Below, one piece after another: positions 14,790 to 17,944 of a stretch of DNA of 17,944 nt. The notes beneath the pieces were generated by a model. The model searched no databases, was not told the origin of the DNA, and was given only the letters and a program-made list of their open reading frames with translations. The first letter of the stretch is position 1, and every line of letters begins with the position of its first letter. Source of the stretch: Devosia equisanguinis (GTDB taxonomy: Bacteria > Pseudomonadota > Alphaproteobacteria > Rhizobiales > Devosiaceae); NCBI GenBank assembly GCA_945888565.1, contig CAMDAL010000028.1:1-17944 (forward strand), in the 5' to 3' direction. The position numbers were made by a program, and so were the translations under genes.

Positions 14790-16040
14790 ATGCTGAGACT
14801 GACGACTGTGATCATGGCCGCTCTCCTCAGCTTTCCGGCCTTGGCGGGAGAGGGGGCGGATATCACCCTGCGCCACCTGTACGTCGGCACCTCCGAGGCG
14901 GGCATTGCTGAACTCGATGCGCGGGCGGATGCCGTAGCGCGCTTTGGAGAGGGACTGCTGCAGTTCACACAGGCAGTGCAGAACTTTGGCCGCTCGCTGT
15001 ACCGCCACGGCTATGACCTGTCCGACCGCGTGCGCGGCCCGATGCTCATCAACGTGCCGGTCAACCCAAGCCCCGTGCCGCTCGACTACGACACGCTGCG
15101 CGTCATCCTGGAGGCGTTGGTTGCCGATCTCGACGTGGCGCAGAAGACGCTGCGGGAGGCCGGGGCGGCGGGCGACTACGTGATCCCGGTCGACGTGATG
15201 AAGGTCGTCGTGGACATCGACGAAGACGGGATGACCGAAGAGGGAGAGAACATCGGGGCCATCGTCGGCCCGGCGCTGGGCATCAACCGGATTCCCCGTG
15301 CGCCCGGCCTCGAACAGCCGGCGGAGGACGATCCACCCACCCTGACGCTGGGGCTCGATCGGGCCGACGCCATCTGGCTGGCCGGTTATTCCAACGTCAC
15401 CGCCGCGTTTGCGGAGTTCCTGCTGGCGCACGACTTCCGCACACTCTCCGAGACGCTGCTGCCGCATCTGTTTCCGCGTGCCGGGCTGGGGATCACGGAG
15501 CCGCCGAGTGGGCCTCCCGATACGACCTACGGGCTGTTCGGAAGCCGGGACGACGAAACGCGACTGGTCGACCTTGTTGCTGCGGTCCACACGATGAATT
15601 GGCCGGTTATCGATCGCGAACGGCTGAAGTCGGTGCAGGGCCGGTTGAGATCGATCACCGCGCTGTCCCGGCAGAACTGGCAGGCGATCATCGCCGAGAC
15701 TGACAACGACCGCGAACTGCTGCCGGGGCCGACGCAGCAAAGCGTGCTCGGCGGGCCGGGAATCACCGCCGAACAGATCGAGGCCTGGGTCGCTTCGCTC
15801 GATACTGTCGATCAGGTGCTCGATGGCAAACTGCTGATCCCGCACTGGCGTTTCCAGCGCGGCTTCGACCTTAACGCCTATTTCGATACCGCCACCCGGA
15901 CCGACCCTTTGCTGCTGCTCAGCGGCCACGACGCGGTGCAGTTCCTGCGGGATGGGCCAGTGCTTGACGATGGCAGCTTCGCCGATTTCAATCAGGCGTT
16001 CGGCTCGCAGTGGCTCGGCTACGCTTTCTGGTTCAACTGA
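14790..16040 (+). CDS. Exported protein of unknown function with EF-hand-like loop
   Basis: I do not recognise this 416-residue protein. The start at 14790 has GGAG at 14780-14783 and yields a good Sec signal peptide (MLRLTTVIMAALLSFPALA) with likely cleavage after ALA at residue 19, so the mature protein should be periplasmic or secreted. A longer frame from 14742 lies inside ligA and would spoil the signal. The mature part is soluble-looking and mixed alpha/beta. Residues 142-153 (DIDEDGMTEEGE) match the calcium EF-hand loop at positions 1, 3, 5, 6 and 12, though only one such loop is seen and position 8 is Thr rather than a hydrophobic residue. It begins 23 bases after ligA and is probably co-transcribed; the next exported gene starts 8 bases after it. 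Confidence 0.8.
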   Translation: MLRLTTVIMAALLSFPALAGEGADITLRHLYVGTSEAGIAELDARADAVARFGEGLLQFTQAVQNFGRSLYRHGYDLSDRVRGPMLINVPVNPSPVPLDYDTLRVILEALVADLDVAQKTLREAGAAGDYVIPVDVMKVVVDIDEDGMTEEGENIGAIVGPALGINRIPRAPGLEQPAEDDPPTLTLGLDRADAIWLAGYSNVTAAFAEFLLAHDFRTLSETLLPHLFPRAGLGITEPPSGPPDTTYGLFGSRDDETRLVDLVAAVHTMNWPVIDRERLKSVQGRLRSITALSRQNWQAIIAETDNDRELLPGPTQQSVLGGPGITAEQIEAWVASLDTVDQVLDGKLLIPHWRFQRGFDLNAYFDTATRTDPLLLLSGHDAVQFLRDGPVLDDGSFADFNQAFGSQWLGYAFWFN

Positions 16041-16048
16041 GGTTTTCC

Positions 16049-16291
16049 ATGCGTCACTACGCCTTCCTCGCGCTTGCCCTGATCGCCTCGCCGGCTTTCG
16101 CGCAGGACATGTCCGACCCCAGGGCGGTCGTCGAAGCCCTATATGCCGGCTATCAGCCGCCCCACGAGTTCCCCGCCGACATGCGGGCGCTGCGGTCGAA
16201 GCGGCTCAACGACCTGTTCGAGGCGGACGCGCAGACCGCCACAATACAATTCGCTAAGCGTCATATTCGGTCATTACGCTATTGTTTATAA
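16049..16291 (+). pseudogene. Small exported protein gene, truncated by the integrated element
   Basis: The ATG at 16049 has GAGG at 16039-16042 and opens a clean signal peptide, MRHYAFLALALIASPAFAQ, cleaved after AFA. The mature part (DPRAVVEALYAGYQPP, then RSKRLNDLFEADAQTA) resembles the start of DUF3828-type periplasmic proteins from memory, low confidence. Normal GC-rich coding sequence stops at about 16240. The last 17 or so codons (TIQFAKRHIRSLRYCL) lie in AT-rich sequence and end at a TAA (16289-16291). So only about 60 native residues remain of what I would expect to be a much longer protein. The simplest reading is that the integrase-bearing element inserted inside this gene; the remainder should lie at the far end of the element. 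Confidence 0.6.
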
Positions 16292-16357
16292 TGGCTTATT
16301 CCGTTTCTGCTTGTTCGGGAAAATTCGTTTTGATACAGTGACAGTCGCTAATCAAAG
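16237..16357 (+). promoter_or_regulatory. AT-rich leader of the integrase gene with promoter and repeat motifs
   Basis: This stretch holds a perfect -10 hexamer TATAAT at 16287-16292, but no good -35 at standard distance. Just upstream, GTCAT occurs twice exactly one helical turn apart (16260-16264 and 16270-16274), flanked by AGCGT and ACGCT as a loose inverted pair. TCGCTAA occurs at 16251-16257 and again at 16345-16351. Such short repeats could be integrase arm sites or an operator for an excisionase/repressor; this is inference. Confidence 0.45.
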
Positions 16358-17826
16358 GTGGAAATCTTGGCATCAGGAAAAGCGGCATCCGAGGGTGGAA
16401 AGGCTGGGGGAAAGCTGGCGGCAACGCTGACGCCACTCCGCATCAATTCGCTGAGTCCGGGAAAGTATTTCGACGGCGGAGGCCATGGGCTTTATATCCG
16501 TGTCGATGGCAATGGCGGCAAATTCTGGATTCAGCGAATTGTCATCCACGGCAAGCGGCGGGAAATGGGGCTGGGCTCCTATCCCCTGATAAGCCTGGCA
16601 GAAGCCCGTGAAGCGGCAAGGGCGAACAAGAAACTAACCTATCTGGGCGGCGATCCGCAGGCCGAACGGCGAAAGGCCAAAGCGTCCATTACCTTCGCGG
16701 AAGCGGCGGAGCAGTACCTCGCTTCAAAGCTGGACGGCTTCTCGAACGAGAAACACCGGAAGCAGTGGCGCGCCACGCTGGAGCAATACGCCTTCCCCGT
16801 GCTGGGCCATATGGCCGTGAAAGCCGTCGCTGTCCCTGACGTTCTCCGCGTTCTCAATCCTTTCTGGCGGGAAAAGAACGCAACGGCTTCCCGGCTGCGC
16901 GGAAGAATTGAAAGCGTCCTGAGCTGGGCAACGGTGGCCGGTCATCGGGAGGGCGACAATCCAGCGCGCTGGGGCGGCAATCTAGCAGAACTCCTGCCGA
17001 AGCCGTCGAAGCTGGCGCAGGGTGACAATCAACCGGCCGTTGCGCTGGCGGAACTGCCGCGCTGGTGGCGGCTGCTACTGAAGCGGGAAGGCATGGCTGC
17101 GAAGGCGCTGCAATTCGTGGTGCTGACGGCGGCGCGATCCGGTGAAGTCCGAGGCGCGACATGGGACGAAATTTCCATTCCGGAGGTTGAGGGCTGCGAT
17201 TCTGCGATTCCTGCGATTTGGACAATTCCGGCTTCACGGATGAAGAACGGTCGCGCGCACACACTCCCACTGACTGCCGAAGCCGTGGCGCTGCTGCGGT
17301 CCCTGCCGCGCCTGGAAGGTAGCAATTTCGTTTTCTTCGCTCCGCGAGGTGGATCACTGTCGGACACGTTGATTTCGGCCATCATGCGGCAGATGCACCA
17401 AAACGAAACGGCGGAGGGTCGCGAGGGCTTTCTTGATCCCGTGAACAAGCGGCCAGCCGTGCCGCATGGGCTGCGGTCTACCTTCAGGCAATGGGCGGCG
17501 GAGCGGGGCTATGCGCGCGACATGGCCGAAATCCAGCTTGCGCACTTCATCGGAAGCGAGGTCGAAAGGGCTTATCAGCGGTCCGACATGGTGGAGCGGC
17601 GGCGCGCCATGATGGCGGATTGGTCCGCTTTTCTGGAAGGCCGCGCGGCTTCCGGTAACGTCGTGACCATGAGGCAGGGCCATGTCGGATGAGAACAGAA
17701 CGCTTGGAAAACCGCAGGGTAGTAGCGGCTGGACCGGCCGATCGTTCCGATACTCGGTCGGGATTGAAAAGCGAGAGCTAATTGAACACCCCGAAGGGGG
17801 TTATGCCTTCACGGCTGAGGCGGCCC
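16240..17826 (+). mobile_element. Left end of an integrated element carrying a P4-type integrase
   Basis: GC content drops from about two-thirds to about 39% (hand count, 16240-16357) exactly where the exported-protein frame loses its native character. A tyrosine integrase follows in an orientation reading away from the boundary. No tRNA gene or recognisable attachment core is visible at the boundary, and the right end is not in the window. The placed end, 17826, is the point where sequence changes again to a tuf fragment, not a proven element border. Element type (prophage, genomic island or ICE) cannot be told from what is present. Confidence 0.6.
16367..17692 (+). CDS. P4-type tyrosine recombinase (site-specific integrase)
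   Basis: This integrase catalyses insertion and excision of the element by strand exchange through a 3'-phosphotyrosine. The N terminus has the DUF4102 arm-binding domain (YFDGGGHGLYIRV, then MGLGSYPLISLAEAREAA), typical of P4-type island and prophage integrases. A SAM-like core-binding domain comes next (ITFAEAAEQYLASKL) and the catalytic domain last. Catalytic residues are all present: Arg in TAARSGEVRG (codon 17135), Lys in SRMKNGRAH (17243), HGLR (His 17465, Arg 17474), His in LAHFIGS (17543) and nucleophile Tyr in ERAYQRSD (17573). The start is chosen as TTG 16367 because AAGGTGG lies 5 bases before it (441 residues); GTG 16358 would add three residues. It looks intact and active. P4-type integrases normally use tRNA ends, but none is seen here. 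Confidence 0.93.
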   Translation: MASGKAASEGGKAGGKLAATLTPLRINSLSPGKYFDGGGHGLYIRVDGNGGKFWIQRIVIHGKRREMGLGSYPLISLAEAREAARANKKLTYLGGDPQAERRKAKASITFAEAAEQYLASKLDGFSNEKHRKQWRATLEQYAFPVLGHMAVKAVAVPDVLRVLNPFWREKNATASRLRGRIESVLSWATVAGHREGDNPARWGGNLAELLPKPSKLAQGDNQPAVALAELPRWWRLLLKREGMAAKALQFVVLTAARSGEVRGATWDEISIPEVEGCDSAIPAIWTIPASRMKNGRAHTLPLTAEAVALLRSLPRLEGSNFVFFAPRGGSLSDTLISAIMRQMHQNETAEGREGFLDPVNKRPAVPHGLRSTFRQWAAERGYARDMAEIQLAHFIGSEVERAYQRSDMVERRRAMMADWSAFLEGRAASGNVVTMRQGHVG

Positions 17827-17834
17827 CCTGGTAA
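17682..17834 (+). CDS. Small ORF overlapping the integrase end, probably truncated
   Basis: The ATG at 17682 lies in the last codons of the integrase gene, giving an 11-base overlap, and opens a 50-residue frame (MSDENRTLGKPQGSSGW at the start, EHPEGGYAFTAEAAPW at the end). I do not recognise it. It ends at a TAA at 17832-17834, which belongs to the tuf-like sequence beginning at about 17826. The native frame was therefore probably longer and is cut at the junction. Overlap with the integrase stop suggests translational coupling in the original element. It could also be a chance frame. Confidence 0.3.
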   Translation: MSDENRTLGKPQGSSGWTGRSFRYSVGIEKRELIEHPEGGYAFTAEAAPW

Positions 17835-17944
17835 GTCATACTTGGAGAGAAGCTCACGCACTTCCATCTCGACTACCTCTAAGAGCTCGGCATCATCGAC
17901 CATATCGCATTTGTTCATGAACACGATGATGTAAGGCACACCTA
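17778..17944 (-). pseudogene. tuf: tuf (elongation factor Tu) fragment, beta/gammaproteobacterial type
   Basis: Read on the minus strand from the window edge, 39 codons give EF-Tu sequence starting GVPYIIVFMNKCDMVDDAEL and ending LLSKYDLPG, about residues 126-164 of the family, including the G4 guanine-specificity motif NKxD (NKCD). Similarity stops abruptly after PG at base 17826. The frame then runs 15 unrelated codons, the antisense of the small ORF at 17682, to a TAG at 17778-17780. The upstream part lies beyond the window. The sequence is about 49% GC by hand count and uses TTA twice, unlike the host. NKCDMVDD and LLSKYD are typical of beta- and gammaproteobacteria, whereas alphaproteobacteria usually have NKVD. 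It may be a captured fragment or a chimeric assembly join. Confidence 0.8.

Noticed and set aside
16236..16300. tRNA 3' end as attachment site for the P4-type integrase
   Set aside because: No T-loop sequence, acceptor stem or CCA end can be read on either strand.
1..17944. CRISPR array, insertion sequence or toxin-antitoxin pair
   Set aside because: No regularly spaced repeats, no transposase motif and no paired small ORFs with recognisable features were found.

Overview
The window is GC-rich chromosomal DNA from an alphaproteobacterium, most likely of the order Hyphomicrobiales (Rhizobiales). The evidence is the gene order murG-murC-ddl-ftsQ-ftsA-ftsZ-lpxC-bamD-recN-ligA, the long FtsZ linker with a C-terminal IPSFLR peptide, and a CtrA-type binding site upstream of ftsZ. 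A Devosia-like genus is a guess from general impression and cannot be settled from the sequence alone.

Bases 1-16040 hold a compact division and cell-wall (dcw) cluster, all on the + strand. The 3' end of ftsW overlaps murG, murG overlaps murC and murC overlaps ddl (each by an ATGA), and ddl overlaps ftsQ. These genes supply lipid II synthesis and D-Ala-D-Ala. The divisome genes ftsQ and ftsA follow, and FtsA is the membrane anchor for FtsZ. Two things depart from the usual order: murB is missing between murC and ddl, and a membrane O-acyltransferase of the OafA/YrhL type lies between ftsA and ftsZ. A 122-base leader with a CtrA-like site precedes ftsZ, and a clear intrinsic terminator follows it. 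Next come lpxC (lipid A), bamD (outer-membrane protein assembly), recN (break repair) and ligA (NAD-dependent ligase), then an exported protein of unknown function with an EF-hand-like loop.

At about 16240 the host sequence stops inside a short signal-peptide gene, and GC content falls to about 39% over some 120 bases. A P4-type tyrosine integrase follows (16367-17692), so this is the left end of an integrated element. A small ORF overlapping the integrase end is cut at about 17826. From there to the window end runs a minus-strand piece of tuf (EF-Tu, about 39 residues) of beta/gammaproteobacterial character and low GC. It is either a captured gene fragment or, at least as likely, a chimeric assembly join.

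I found no RNA gene, CRISPR array or insertion sequence. Most of the window is ordinary conserved core genome. The points worth checking are the acyltransferase insertion, the missing murB, the integration site and the tuf fragment. I do not see a clearly new multi-gene system here.
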